A stretch of 64,000 bases of DNA, from contig JAGEMR010000007.1 of the NCBI GenBank assembly GCA_021030915.1, positions 248,001-312,000 of the forward strand, given 5' to 3'. The notes under the pieces are model-generated. The model saw only the letters and a program-made list of their open reading frames with translations, had not been told where the DNA came from and searched no databases. This DNA comes from Astrothelium macrocarpum. Its lineage: Eukaryota; Ascomycota; Dothideomycetes; Trypetheliales; Trypetheliaceae. Shown piece after piece: positions 1-11,425 of this stretch (position 1 is the first letter of the stretch; every line of letters begins with the position of its first letter). The position numbers and the translations under genes were made by a program.

Positions 1-458
1 CATTACTGACTCAACAATTAGCCGCATTGATTAGAACCACACCATGGGTAAACCCGAAACAGTGGTGCAATGTGAACCGATCAACAGGATCTTCTTTTTC
101 TTTTGGTTAAAAGGAGCAGCTACTTTCTCTCCTATGCTAGATAGGTAGATTATGTTTGTGCTCTGGCTTTTGCCAGACTCATGGGCTCATCTACCTTTGA
201 GACCACAGAACTAGCTTGAAGGTTGGACAGCTCGGTAGACTTACGACTACGATTACGAAACCTATGTTCAAGGAGTTAGAGAATCAAGTCTTGCTCATTG
301 ATTCATAGCCTATTCCAACGTCCTAGATAGTGGAATAGACTCGGAAGAGTTGAACCTTTCGTACTTTGTTCTATCATTTCTGTCGTTTTGTAACTCATTG
401 CTATTCTCAGCGTATGATCGCCTCGTTGATCCAGACCTGGTTCGTCCGTTGGTTTTAA
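1..458. other. Left flank of transposon insertion, no recognised gene
   Basis: This unique-looking DNA of normal base composition lies left of the transposon block. On the minus strand a frame stays open for about 50 codons from the insertion point down to a stop near 303. The translation does not resemble the missing C-terminus of the deiminase on the other side of the insertion, and no Gly-Glu-Val-His-Cys-Gly-like segment is visible in the minus-strand frames. No RNA gene was recognised. Confidence 0.5.
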
Positions 459-460
459 TA

Positions 461-504
461 AGTCGGGTGATGCGGAAATGGCCCACCCCCCGTAATGGCC
501 CACA
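461..504 (+). repeat. Left terminal inverted repeat of the pogo-type element
   Basis: The repeat begins AGTCGGGTGATGCGGAAATG and is preceded by TA. It is the reverse complement of 7517-7559 except for one transition. Confidence 0.8.
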
Positions 505-1470
505 CAATACCATGTCATCTCATTAATTAATTTGTAATTATCTCAATAATAATAATTAGAATTGGAATTATATATATATATGAATAAATACAGATTATAT
601 AAAAGTGTTTGTAGATATTTTTTTTTTATTTTAAAATTGATTTGATTGATTTAACCGTTTTATCAATAATGATTTTATTAATAATTCATTTAATTTTTTT
701 AATATTCATAAATTTTTTATTTATATTTATTTTGATAATTTTTATTTTTGATTTATCAATCATTTATTTTAATTGAAATTTAAATTATTTATTTTTATTT
801 TTTAATATTATATATTTTATAATTATTTTTTTTATATATTTTATTTATTTTATGAAATAAATATCGTATATTTCGATTTATTTTAATAATTTTTCTAATT
901 ATATATATAATATTTTGAAATTATTATTTATTCTGAAATATTTCAAAAATAAATAAATAATTAGAATAAATATATTTATATTATGAAAAAATGATATTTT
1001 TAAAAAATGAAATAGATATATTAAAAATGAATGATAAATTATATAAAATAATGAAATTTAATGATATTAAATTTATTATTTTTTATTCAATTTTAATAAA
1101 AATTTTGATATAATTATGATAATATATTTTAATAGAATCAAAATTATATAAATTTAATAATTGAATAATATAAAATATATAAAAAAATAAAAATATTAAT
1201 TCGATTTTTAATTGAATTTTATAAATATAAAAAAATTCTATATTAATATGATTATTATAATCATCGAAAATTAATATTTTATATTTATTATTATCAGAAT
1301 ATATTTATAGATCAAAAATATATATTAATTAATCAAATTTTATTTCATTTAATATCTAATTATTTAATGAAATAATATAATATTAATTAAATAATTCATT
1401 TAAAATAAATTAATTTATTTGAAAATATTTTTTTTAAATATAATAAATAAATTGTTAAGAATATGCAGGC

Positions 1471-1687
1471 TGAGAGGACAATATCCGCTTATTGTTCCTG
1501 ATGAGGACTAGCGTCAGAAGAAGGATATTTCATTCCCTTCTTTTGTCTCTTTTTATCTATAATTATCAACATATTAATTAGCGTATCAGTAAACAATACA
1601 ATTAGCAGTTCCTTTTATAGTAATTCTGTGAGCGTTATTCTGAATATTTTTATTTCCACTATATTATTTTAGAATCTGTATTTAATA
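1471..1687 (+). repeat. 5' LTR of the copia element
   Basis: The repeat starts TGAGAGGACAATATCCG and ends TGTATTTAATA. It is the same length as the 3' LTR. Differences between the two are mostly transitions, and this copy is the more A/T-shifted one in its second half. Confidence 0.85.
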
Positions 1688-2776
1688 AATTATGAATTCG
1701 GGTTTTGTAAAGGGCCATTCAGAATTATAGTCGTATTATAATGTTACGTGATATCGTTCATTATGAAAAGGTTTTCTCAATTTATCTATTCAGAAAATAC
1801 AGAAATTGAAGAATATCACCATCTTTTCCATCCACCATATATATGAAATTTTAAATAATTTTAACGGAAATGTTATTATTTTCTGAAGATATATTTAAAT
1901 CGTGAAAAGGATGTATCAAATCAATCAATCTTGAAAAATTGAATTAATTAAATTCTAATTAAAAAGAATAAAATCTGAATATAATTCCAATATTAATAAT
2001 TAAAAATTATTATCATTTTTTATTTTTTATTTTATTCATATAATTCGATTTTTAATTTTAATTATTTATAAATAATTCAGATTCTATCGATTATTTTTTA
2101 AATAATAATATCTAATTCCGTCGGATAAAAATGATCTATTATTCTTTTAATTTATATGAATCATGAAATATGATTCTGATAAATATCGAAATGATTTATT
2201 AATAAATAAATATATTAGATTATTAATTCAATTTTATTTTTTAGAGATGCGAATTTTATGATTTTTCAATTAATTTTATTCAATCTTTTTATCGAATTCG
2301 AATAAAATTCTAATATAATATTATATTGAATTGGTTTTTATATATTAGAAAAAAATGATGAATATATTGTAAAATATATTCAAATAAAAGAAATTTGAAT
2401 AATATTCAAAAATAAATATAAAAAAAAATTCCAAATCTTTATCAGATAATATCAGATTCAATACGTAATTTATAAAATGGACGATATTATAATAATAAAA
2501 AAAATTTGAATATATTTAAATATTCTATCAAAAAAGATAATTATTATTGAATTAAATTATAAAATATATTTGACTCCGAAATATTAAATTCAATAATTAT
2601 TATCAATTTTATTTTCAAAATATAATTCAATATAAAATATAATTGATATTCAAAATAAAATAGATATAAATAAAATGTTTCAATTATTTCATGAAAAAGA
2701 GAATAATATAAAAATGGAAAATATAATCATATTTATCAAACGATTTTTTAATAGACAATAATTTATATAAATGATA

Positions 2777-5700
2777 TATTTTTTTTATAATCAAAAGGAT
2801 CATTTTATTAAAGATTGTCCAGATCGTAAGACGGTAAAATAGATTATCAAATCAATAATTAGAATAAATAAAGGCCATAGAATTATAAAAAAATAATCAT
2901 TAAATTGAAGGTCATCAAATTCGGACGATTTAAAATTCCAGATTAAAAAGTTGAATTTAGAATTTAAAAGATTAAAAAAAAAGAACGAAAATAAATCGAA
3001 TCAACATCATTATAAAATTCATATTATTCAAAAAATCTTCTTAATATCTTTAATTATATTTTCATTAATATATATATTTTCAAATAATGAATATAAAATT
3101 ATAAAATCCGCGTAAATCGAAAGAATAAAAGATAAATTTTTATATATTCAATGGATATTCAATTTTCACATTTCAATTTATATGATTAATAATAATCAAT
3201 TTTTTAAAAAATTATTGATAATGATTTTAAAAAAATGGATTAAAATTAATAAAAGATATTTTTTATTTAAAAATATGAAAAATGCAATTATAAAAAATAA
3301 TAAAAATAATAAAATTGTTTTATATATTTTATTTATATTTAAATTCGGAATTAATTTAATTTTTGAATGAAAATTTTATTATAATTATTATTTAATCAAT
3401 TTAATATCGTCAACGATTTTTATTATTATTAATTAAAAATAAAAATCAGTTTTTATAATAAAAATCCAAAATAGAATATATATTATATAAAAGATTTTGG
3501 ATTAATTATAAATGAAAATTTTTAAATATCAAAATTAATATAATAAATTGGCTATTTCTATAATTAATCAAAACGTCAATCAATTTCAGATGAAATATGA
3601 AATAATTTTATATATTAATAAAAAATAAATTAAAATATTATTTTGATATCGAAGATTTGGCCATTTTAAAGATCAAATTTTATATCAATTTTATAAAATG
3701 ACCATTTTAAATAAAATAATTTTTATTATAAATAAAAATATTCCATATAAAATTTATATTCATATTAAAATTAGAAAAATATAAAAAAAAATAATAAAAA
3801 AAAAATCATTTATTTTCGAATTAATTTTTATAAATATTTATAATTCTATTAAAAAGATTTATAATAACGAATGATATTTTTTATATATTATAAATAATTA
3901 TTCTAAAAAATATTAGATCTTTCTATTAAAAATAAAAAAGAAAATTATAGAAATTCTTTCAATCTGAAAATTGAAAATAGAATAAAAGATAAAATTTATA
4001 TTAAAATTTATATATTTTGATAATATAAAAAAATTATTTAAAATGGTCAAATAATAAAAAAAGGAATTTAATATAAATTCCAATCCAATAAAATCATATA
4101 ATTTAATATAAAATAAATCTGTTAAAAGAAATATCCAAATTTTAAAGAAAGATATGAGATTAATATTAAAAGAAATTATTCTTTTAAATGAATTCTGGTC
4201 TGAAATTTTAAAAATTAGAATATATATATGGAATCAAATAATTATTGGATCAGAAATTAATAGATAAAGAATCTCATCAGAAGAAATCTTTTATAAAATC
4301 AAATTATTAATTGATTATATTCGAATTTGGGAATATAAAATATATTTTTATATTGATCTAAAATTTCTATTTAAATGATCAGATAAATTTATGAATAAAA
4401 GAAAATTAAAAATATTTATTGATTATGAAAATAATATTATGAAATAATATAAAATATGAATATTTAATAAAAAAATAATGATCAAAATTTTAATAAATAA
4501 TATACGATTCAGTGAAAATGAAAAAATTATATATAAAAATTTAAATTTTTTAATTAATATCATTTTAAATATTATTTTAATTAAAAATCCAATAAAAAGA
4601 TCATCAAAATCAGAAATTCAGAAATGTGTGTTATTTTATATCGAAATTTCATTATGAAAAAAGATAAATAATAAATCAATTAAAAGATTTTTAAAAATAA
4701 ATTATAAAAAAATAATCAAAGATCTGAATCAAAATATCATGGATAAAATGATATAAAAAAAGTAAAAAATTTTCACCAATTAAAAAATTAGAGGAAATAA
4801 AAGACAAAAAGAGGATAATAATGAGAATCCAGATCAATCTCAAATAAAAATATTTTGAATTCTATTTATAATTATTATAAGAATAGAATTAGATAATTTT
4901 ATTAAAATTGATTAAATATTATTTATTATTGAAATCAAAAAAATTCCTGAATTTAAAATATATAATGAAATTATTAATAATCCGAAATGGGAATATATAT
5001 GAAAAAATATCGTTAATAAAAAAATATAAATATTCATTATTAATAATATCTGAAAAATGGTATTTCAATTAAAAAGATTAAATATCATTATTTTTAAATA
5101 AATATTTAAAATCAAATATAATATTAACGGATTAATTAAAAAATTCAAAATAAAATTCGTTATTAGAAATTTCTTATAAAAATTTGGAATTGATTTTGAA
5201 AAAATATTTATATCAATTATTTGACATAATATATTATAGATATTTATGATCATAATTTATATAAAAAATCTTAAAATATATAATATAAATGTTAATAATA
5301 TTTTTATTAAATCTTTTTTGAAAAAAGATATTTATATGACAAATTCATCAAATATTTTTCTTTTATTAAAAATATATTTTCATATTTTATGAAATTTATA
5401 TAATCTGAAATAAATTATATAAAATTAGAATCAATATTATATTTCAAAAATAAAAAAATTTAATTTTGAATAAAACGAAATAAATTTTTATTTATTCATT
5501 CAATTAAAAAAGAATTTTATAATTCTGATATACATCAATAATATCATAATTATCGGAAAGAAATCAAAAATATCTAATGATTCAAAAATATTTTTAATAT
5601 CGTGTTTAAAATTAAAAATTTAAAAAAAATTCAGAAAATTTTAGAAATTCAAATAATACGAAATCGAATTAAAAGAATTTTATAATTCAATCAAATATAT

Positions 5701-6430
5701 TATATTCAAAATATTCTTTCAGAATTTTATATAAATAAAAATAATATTAATCCAATTAAATCGTCTATGGATTTATATAAGAATCTTTAATCAACAAATT
5801 CTAATGATAATAGAATGAATAAATAGAAATATATCAAAAGAATTGAAAAATGAATATATTTAAAAATTCAGATCAGATCAGATATTATTTTTATATTTAA
5901 AAGACTGAATCAATATTTCAAAAATCCAATAAATTTTCATATATTAATATTAAAAAAATTAAATCGATATATTTGATTAAATAAAAATTTTGGAATTATA
6001 TTTTATAAAGATTATTCAGATATTTTATTTAAATATTTTAATTCAGATTATATCATGAATAAAATAAATAGAATATTTATTTTAAAAAATATATTTATTT
6101 TTATTGAAAATCCAATTTCGTGAATAAATAAAAAATAAAAATTGATAATAATATCAATAATAAAAGCGGAATATATGATAATATATAAATACGTAAAATA
6201 ATTTTAATAAATTATCCAAATTCTGAAAGATATAAAATGAGAATATTTAATTGGATCTTTTTTTTTAAAATCAATCATAAAAAAAAATCAAAAATTTATT
6301 TTTAATTCATTTATTAAAATAATAATTGGATTTCGAAAGAATAATCAGATTATATTAATATTAATGAAAAATATATATATTCATGAATGATCAAAATATA
6401 TTAATATCATTTATCATTATATATAAATAT
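2777..6430 (+). pseudogene. Degenerate gag-pol of the copia element
   Basis: No open frame survives, but family motifs can be followed in order on the plus strand. These are a CCHC zinc knuckle remnant (2777-2818), the GAG-pre-integrase HRRFGH-like motif (3641-3664), an integrase C-terminal segment ending near 4530, the RT active site YVDD read as YINN (5531-5542), the RNase H PISW..KKQ and AEYM stretch (about 6105-6180), and the SKHIDI.YH tail (6391-6423). Integrase before RT, with RNase H last, is the Ty1/copia order rather than gypsy. Stops are mostly TAG, TAA or TGA in place of CAG, CAA or TGG codons, as RIP produces. Confidence 0.8.
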
Positions 6431-6599
6431 TATAACGAATAAAAAGAATTATTATTGAATTTATTTCCAATTCTGATATAACGATTAATAAATTCATTAA
6501 ATTTAAAACTGATTCTAATTTTCAAATATTTATTCAATAATTTGAATTAACGGAATATTGATTTTTAAATCTGAAAGGAAGTATTAAAAATATATAGAC

Positions 6600-6816
6600 T
6601 GAAAGGACAATATCCGTTTATTATTTCTGATAAGGATTAGCGTCAGAAGAAGAATATTTCATTTCCTTCTTTTGTCTCTTTTTATCTGTAATTATCAATA
6701 TATTAGTTAACGCATCAGCAAGTAATACAGTTAGCAGTTCCTTCTACAGTAGTTCTGTGAGCGTTATCCTGAGTGTCCTTACTTCCACTGCACCATTTTA
6801 GAGCCTGTATTCAACA
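6600..6816 (+). repeat. 3' LTR of the copia element
   Basis: The repeat starts TGAAAGGACAATATCCG and ends TGTATTCAACA, keeping the canonical TG...CA ends. A degraded purine-rich stretch precedes it. Confidence 0.85.
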
Positions 6817-7516
6817 TAAATTAATATATTAATCAAATGAATTAATAATTTTAATAATAATAATTAATTTTTAATTTTATGATATTTTTTTATAAATTTA
6901 TTTTTTAAATAAATGAATAATTATTATTGAATTTATATAAATATTTAAATTTATATTTTATTTATTTATATTTTATATATTTTTTAATTGAATATTCAAT
7001 TATTTATATATTTTTTTTATAAAAATAAAAAATATAATAATTCGTTTTTTTGATATATATTATATTCTTTTAATATCCAATTTTTATTTAATTATAAAAA
7101 TAATATCTAAATTTTATTTAATAAAATTAGATATTTATTATTTATTAATTGAATTATTATTTTTATTAATATAAATAATTCGAATAATTATTTTATAAAA
7201 ATGAATATGATTAAAAAAAAATTCATAATTATTTTCATTAATAATTTATTATATAAAAAATTTCTTTTGATAAAAAATCAATTATTATTAATATTCGTGA
7301 TTTATATAAAAATTTATTAATTTCGGATATATTTTTTGAGAATGATTCTGAATAAATCGTACACATTAATTATTTGATTTATTAAAAAAAAATTCCAAAT
7401 TCAAAATCAGTGATAACAGAAATTATTATTCCATCATGAAGAGTCATATTGGAATAATATGGTGGGTGGTGGAGCGAATTTAGCGAAATTAAATGAGACG
7501 AAATCAAGTGGTGGAG

Positions 7517-7559
7517 GTGGGCCATTACGGGGGGTGGGTCATTTCCGCATCACCCGACT
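7517..7559 (-). repeat. Right terminal inverted repeat of the pogo-type element
   Basis: This matches the left repeat in inverted orientation and is followed by TA at 7559-7560 (either the duplication or shared with the repeat end). The deiminase reading frame runs into this repeat, adding a few foreign codons before a stop. Confidence 0.8.
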
Positions 7560-7560
7560 T

Positions 7561-9288
7561 ACTGTAGCAATGACCGCCTCTTTGAGAACGTCTTTGTCAT
7601 CAATGAGGGGACCGTAGGGATTTGGCGCCACATAAGTATTCGAGCCACTCAGAACCAGCCCATTGATGACATTAGGAAAAAACGCGCCGACTTTGAATCT
7701 GCCCCGACTGAAATAGTACCCATGTTTCTGCATCAGGCAAGGTAAATGTAGAATTTCGGCATCACAGAGTCCAGTCTCCTTCTTCAGTATGTCCACATTG
7801 GCATCGATGAGCTGCCCAGCCTTCTCATTCAGCGTTATGATGTCCGTCGGGGCAAAAACGGCGCGTGGTGATGTGCAATCGTCATCGTCAACATCATACG
7901 GGCCGCACTCCGGGTTGACGCCAGTGTCATTCTGGCGTGAGATAGCGTGGCTGGATCCATAGCCTTTTGCCTGAATATCCTGCAGCATCTTGACTCCAGC
8001 CCTGGGGTCGTTGACCACCGCAACCCAACCACGCGTATTCTCCGCAGGTAGGAATTGTACAAACTCGTCAACGTGGCCAACTCCGAGAAAGTCCGTGTCA
8101 AGGAGGATGGGATCTTGAAGTTCCTGTGCCTGAAGCAGGGATTTCAAATACGGCTCATCACGTCCTTGGGTGCCCAGAATAATGCGTCCTGCTGGATAGC
8201 TTTTTCCATTGTGTTCGTATGGTGGAATCGTTTCAAGATTCCCCAAGGAATCAATCTGACGACCAGGACCACCCATCTGCTGGATAGCACCGATACCAAC
8301 GTCACGATAACGAAGAAAAAGATCTCTGCCAAGGTTACGAAAATCCTGGGCGGAACGAATCAGAATTCGAAGTGAGACGGGGAAGTTAGGCCCAAGCATG
8401 CTAACGTAGCCTGCTTCCATAAAGTCTTGGGTCCAAATCTCCAAGTGTTCATGCCCGGGATCATAGGGATTCTGTGTTTGCGATAGCAATTGCAGACCAT
8501 CCGACACGCCGACATTTCTCACAATATCGCCGAGATCTTGCGTGAATTTTGAGAGGTAAGAGCCTTGCGTGGTATTGTTTTTGCCTTCCATGGCAAGGAC
8601 GCGCTTCACACTTTGAAGATTGTGGTGAGTTAAAAGAGGTGCGACCCGAAGCACGACAGCATCATTGGACTCTTCATCGTCACTACGGATTGTAAAACGG
8701 ATAGTAACTCTACCATCCCATCTATCAGGACGACGGATATCACGAGCGTCAATACCTAGATCCAAGCCAGTCTTTAGATCTTGACTACTAAACGTATCAT
8801 TGTCACGATTGATAATCCAATGTCCACCTTCTTTGCGGAAGATTCGGACATAAGGATGTGCAATCTGATCAACGATAGACACTTGACCAAACGCATCAAT
8901 TGGCATGTCGTTTATTGGGACGGTTTTGAGCGGAGCAAGAAACTGAGGAGCGCGTTGAATCTCGTCTGATGCATCATTGCAAGCTTCAAATTCTTCCTTG
9001 GTGTCCAATTCGGAAATGGCGATTTTCGAGCATCGACGACCCGCATCTCCAATATTGGGAAGGAATATGGCGCCGCAGCCTTGTGTCCACTGTGTTTTGC
9101 ATTGCAAATCAGATTCTCCGACTAGATCAACAACCCCATCTCGATTTGTGTCTGCGCGTATGTCGGCATTAAAGGTCAACGAAGCGGAAAGAGAACCTTC
9201 AACAAATCATTAGTGAAGTATTCAAACTACACCGGGTACTATGCCAAATGAATGTACTTAAAAGAGAGAGATAGATTATTCGTTGCAT
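7561..9288 (-). pseudogene. Secreted protein-arginine deiminase, 3' end cut by transposon
   Basis: The family converts peptidyl-arginine to citrulline. The model is exon 1 9240-9288 and exon 2 7561-9196, with a 43-bp intron (CACTAATG branch, AAG acceptor). The 5' end looks intact: a signal peptide (MQRIIYLSLLSTFIWHSSLSA) precedes the mature start SLTFNADIRADTNRDG. The catalytic domain shows WTQDFMEAGY with the first active-site Asp, GNLETIPP, and GHVDEF with the catalytic His and Asp. The frame ends after NPYGPLID...AVIATVS, where the transposon repeat begins. The last 40 or so residues, which in this family hold the catalytic Cys, are absent, and the left flank does not supply them. The enzyme is probably inactive. 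The family assignment is firm; the loss of function is an inference. Confidence 0.85.
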
Positions 9289-9949
9289 GGCGATTTGAGC
9301 CTACAAGATTCTGATGGGTAGTGCAACTAAGGAGCTGGATCCCAAAATCTCGGAAATATGAAGAGGCAGCCTTCGATTTGAACCATGAGCTCAGAGCAGC
9401 TTTTATACCGTTGTGAGTAAAGTTTACCAAATTGCCTAGGAGAGAATTCGCTACCATACTTGCTCACCTTGTCTAAGCAAAATCTCAATGCTCACCAGAT
9501 GACGGTTCCACGACAAAATCGGATGAGCTGAAAGCTATTGGACCCAATGACGTCTGTAGTTTGCAATCACTTCGTCACTGAGGACAGGTACCAGATATCG
9601 TACCACTGACGAGTTCAAATAAATGTTGTGGGCCAGACAGAACACTCATGAGTCACAATGCCATGGCACTATCAATGAGAAACCAAGTGGATCGCGAAAC
9701 TTATGAGAAAAATGAATGTATAGTTGCCATTTCATATACATACATGAGTCTCTTAGGAATTCTTGACTCTCTGCAAGTAAGTAACTTAATACAAATTGAC
9801 AAACAAGCGAAATGCGCAGCAGCACAAGGTTATCATGAAATGCACCTGTTTGTGAGAATGATCGAACTTGTCTCCAACAGGGCCAAAGGCTTCGTCAGCA
9901 CTAGAAAAGGTCTTTTTGGGCGATATGGTTTGTGAGGATTTCATGTTCT
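9289..9949. other. Intergenic, 3' of peroxygenase and 5' of deiminase
   Basis: This 0.66-kb spacer lies between two minus-strand genes and should hold the deiminase promoter. It contains only short, non-conserved-looking frames, and no RNA gene or repeat was seen. Confidence 0.4.
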
Positions 9950-11425
9950 TCACGACTGGATCGCCCCAGGCGCCACGGGCCCGGTCGGGCCTCCGTAGAG
10001 AGTGAACCCAGGACAGACTGTCAGCGCACTTTGATTCACGCTGCCAATCGCGGTGCAATTTGAACTTGACAGCAAACTTGTCAGCGGCGCAATAGCCGAG
10101 GTCAATGACGCGACGCTGAGTCCAGTCAGCGACGGCAACTCTGCGAGAGCAAATTCGGCAGCGAAACAAAATGGATCCGCAGTAGCTTGTTCCGCAGTAT
10201 ATGCACCATTGGTGAGTGCCGCAATGTCGAGAGCGCTATAACTATCAACGGTACCCTTGTTGCACCCAGGAACCAGAATTTGAGGTGCAGTCTCAGCAAA
10301 GTAGTCAATGTCGGCCATAAAGTATGGGATGGAATATTCGTCGCTCGGGTTCCGCTTATACCAGTTGTCAGGAATTCGCTCATTTCCAGGAACCCAAGTC
10401 AGCTAACCACGATTAGATGTGTCTTGCATGGAATTGGATTTCGACGTACATTGTCATCATCACCGTAAATTGACATGAAGCTTTTAAGAACATCCTTGTT
10501 CAGAACACCCTCTGGATATTCCGCCGATTTATTGGCCATGAATCGGTAAATAAAAGTAAATGCAGCCTGGGAAACAATTGTTCCACTGAAAGGAAGATAT
10601 GCCAAGTATGGATTTTTATCAATACTCTCTTGTAAACGGTCGGTTCGAAACGTGCGAAGGACTTCTAGGTTGTAATTGGCAGTAGATGCATCCGACTGCA
10701 TACTGTAAAGATCATTGAATTGCTCCATGATCAATTGGCTATTCGAACCATACTGGTTAAGGTCACCTTTTAGGGGAGAAGTGTCAGACTCATAATTGTT
10801 GTGAGAACCTCCGATCCCGACATGGGGACCTCCAGCAATCGACCATGAAGTCAGAGGTCCATCTACTACAGCTCCGTAGACTGCCAAGAAGAGACTAAGG
10901 TCCTGTATTTGCATTGTTAGAACTATAAATCAATGGTTCTTGAGGCTTGCTCAATGTTGTTTCAGACTTCTTTATTTAGGCGCGGAAACCATAGCCATAG
11001 CGAAAAGTACTGTAGAAAACAAAATACGAGATGAATGATAATATACATACAGGCGACATGCCAAAAACCGTTTGAGTGGCATTAAAGAATTGATCAATCG
11101 TTGCATATCCATCGTGAGGCAAATAGCCATGATTTGCCATGGCATTGAGACCCGGACATTCCCCTCGCTGATCGGTCGGACCTGGAGCAACGAACGCATA
11201 CGTTCCCTGATTACTCACATACTGGGCTGCCGCATCGAAAGGAGGGGGAGTAGCAGGCAAGGCTCCGGTGCCCTGCGGAGCTGTAGCATCGATCTGTCTC
11301 TTGAATTTTTGCTTGACAGCCTCCGCGTAGATTGGCCCCATAAGCTTATCCATTTGGCCAGGATATGCGGCGACATTTACGACGGAGAGGACCACCGCGG
11401 CCGCTGAGAGAATGGTCGACTTCAT
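9950..11425 (-). CDS. Heme-thiolate peroxidase / unspecific peroxygenase, secreted
   Basis: This is a Peroxidase_2 family (chloroperoxidase/UPO) enzyme, which uses H2O2 to oxyfunctionalise or halogenate organic substrates outside the cell. Exons are 11051-11425, 10450-10902 and 9950-10402, all phase 0, giving 426 aa; introns are 148 and 47 bp. Residues 1-20 form a signal peptide. The heme-ligand motif reads ECPGLNAMANHGYLP with Cys90, where most members have PCP. A second family motif at residues 158-170 reads NNYESDTSP, with Glu163 and Asp165 in the acid-base and Mg-site positions; the usual form is EGD or EHD. GDDDNLTWVPGNERIPDNW spans the second splice junction. A TATA-like CTATAAAG lies about 60 bp upstream of the start. 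The C-terminal part keeps a Cys pair that may form a disulphide. It lies 1.4 kb from a co-oriented GMC oxidoreductase gene that could supply peroxide. Confidence 0.9.

Larger units (their letters stand above)
1471..6816 (+). mobile_element. RIP-mutated Ty1/copia LTR retrotransposon
   Basis: Two 217-bp direct repeats enclose a 4.9-kb, extremely A+T-rich interior. Translating the plus strand through many stops still shows the copia order. A gag zinc knuckle lies at 2777-2818, with two of its three Cys codons changed from TGT to TAT. The pre-integrase motif RRFGH is at about 3650-3664. The integrase tail is at about 4190-4530. The reverse-transcriptase YVDD box is changed to YINN at 5531-5542. 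RNase H lies at about 6020-6180, with the SKHIDI-like end read as SKYINI at 6391-6408. Nearly all changes are G-to-A or C-to-T. The 5-bp flanks are CAGGC and TAAAT, which are identical if only RIP-type transitions separate them. The element is non-functional and nested in the pogo-type element. Confidence 0.85.
459..7560. mobile_element. Fot1/pogo-type DNA transposon split by a nested retrotransposon
   Basis: The two ends, about 461-504 and 7517-7559, are inverted repeats of about 43-44 bp that begin AGTCGGGTGATGCGG and differ at one G/A site. Each is flanked by TA, the target duplication of Tc1/mariner and pogo elements, and the AGTC start is typical of fungal Fot elements. Removing the retrotransposon at 1471-6816 leaves about 1.75 kb, close to the usual 1.8-2 kb of Fot1-like elements. 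Both arms (505-1470 and 6817-7516) are almost pure A+T, consistent with heavy RIP, and no transposase frame can be read. Assignment to the pogo group rests on the repeats, TA and size, not on protein similarity. It sits in the 3' part of the deiminase gene. Confidence 0.7.

Noticed and set aside
1688..1720. Primer-binding site after the 5' LTR
   Set aside because: The sequence after the LTR is too altered to match any tRNA end with confidence.
3182..5253. 62-codon frames in the AT-rich block (3182-3370 plus, 5065-5253 minus)
   Set aside because: These are Ile/Asn/Lys/Leu-only translations expected by chance in RIP-mutated DNA, and they lie within the retrotransposon.
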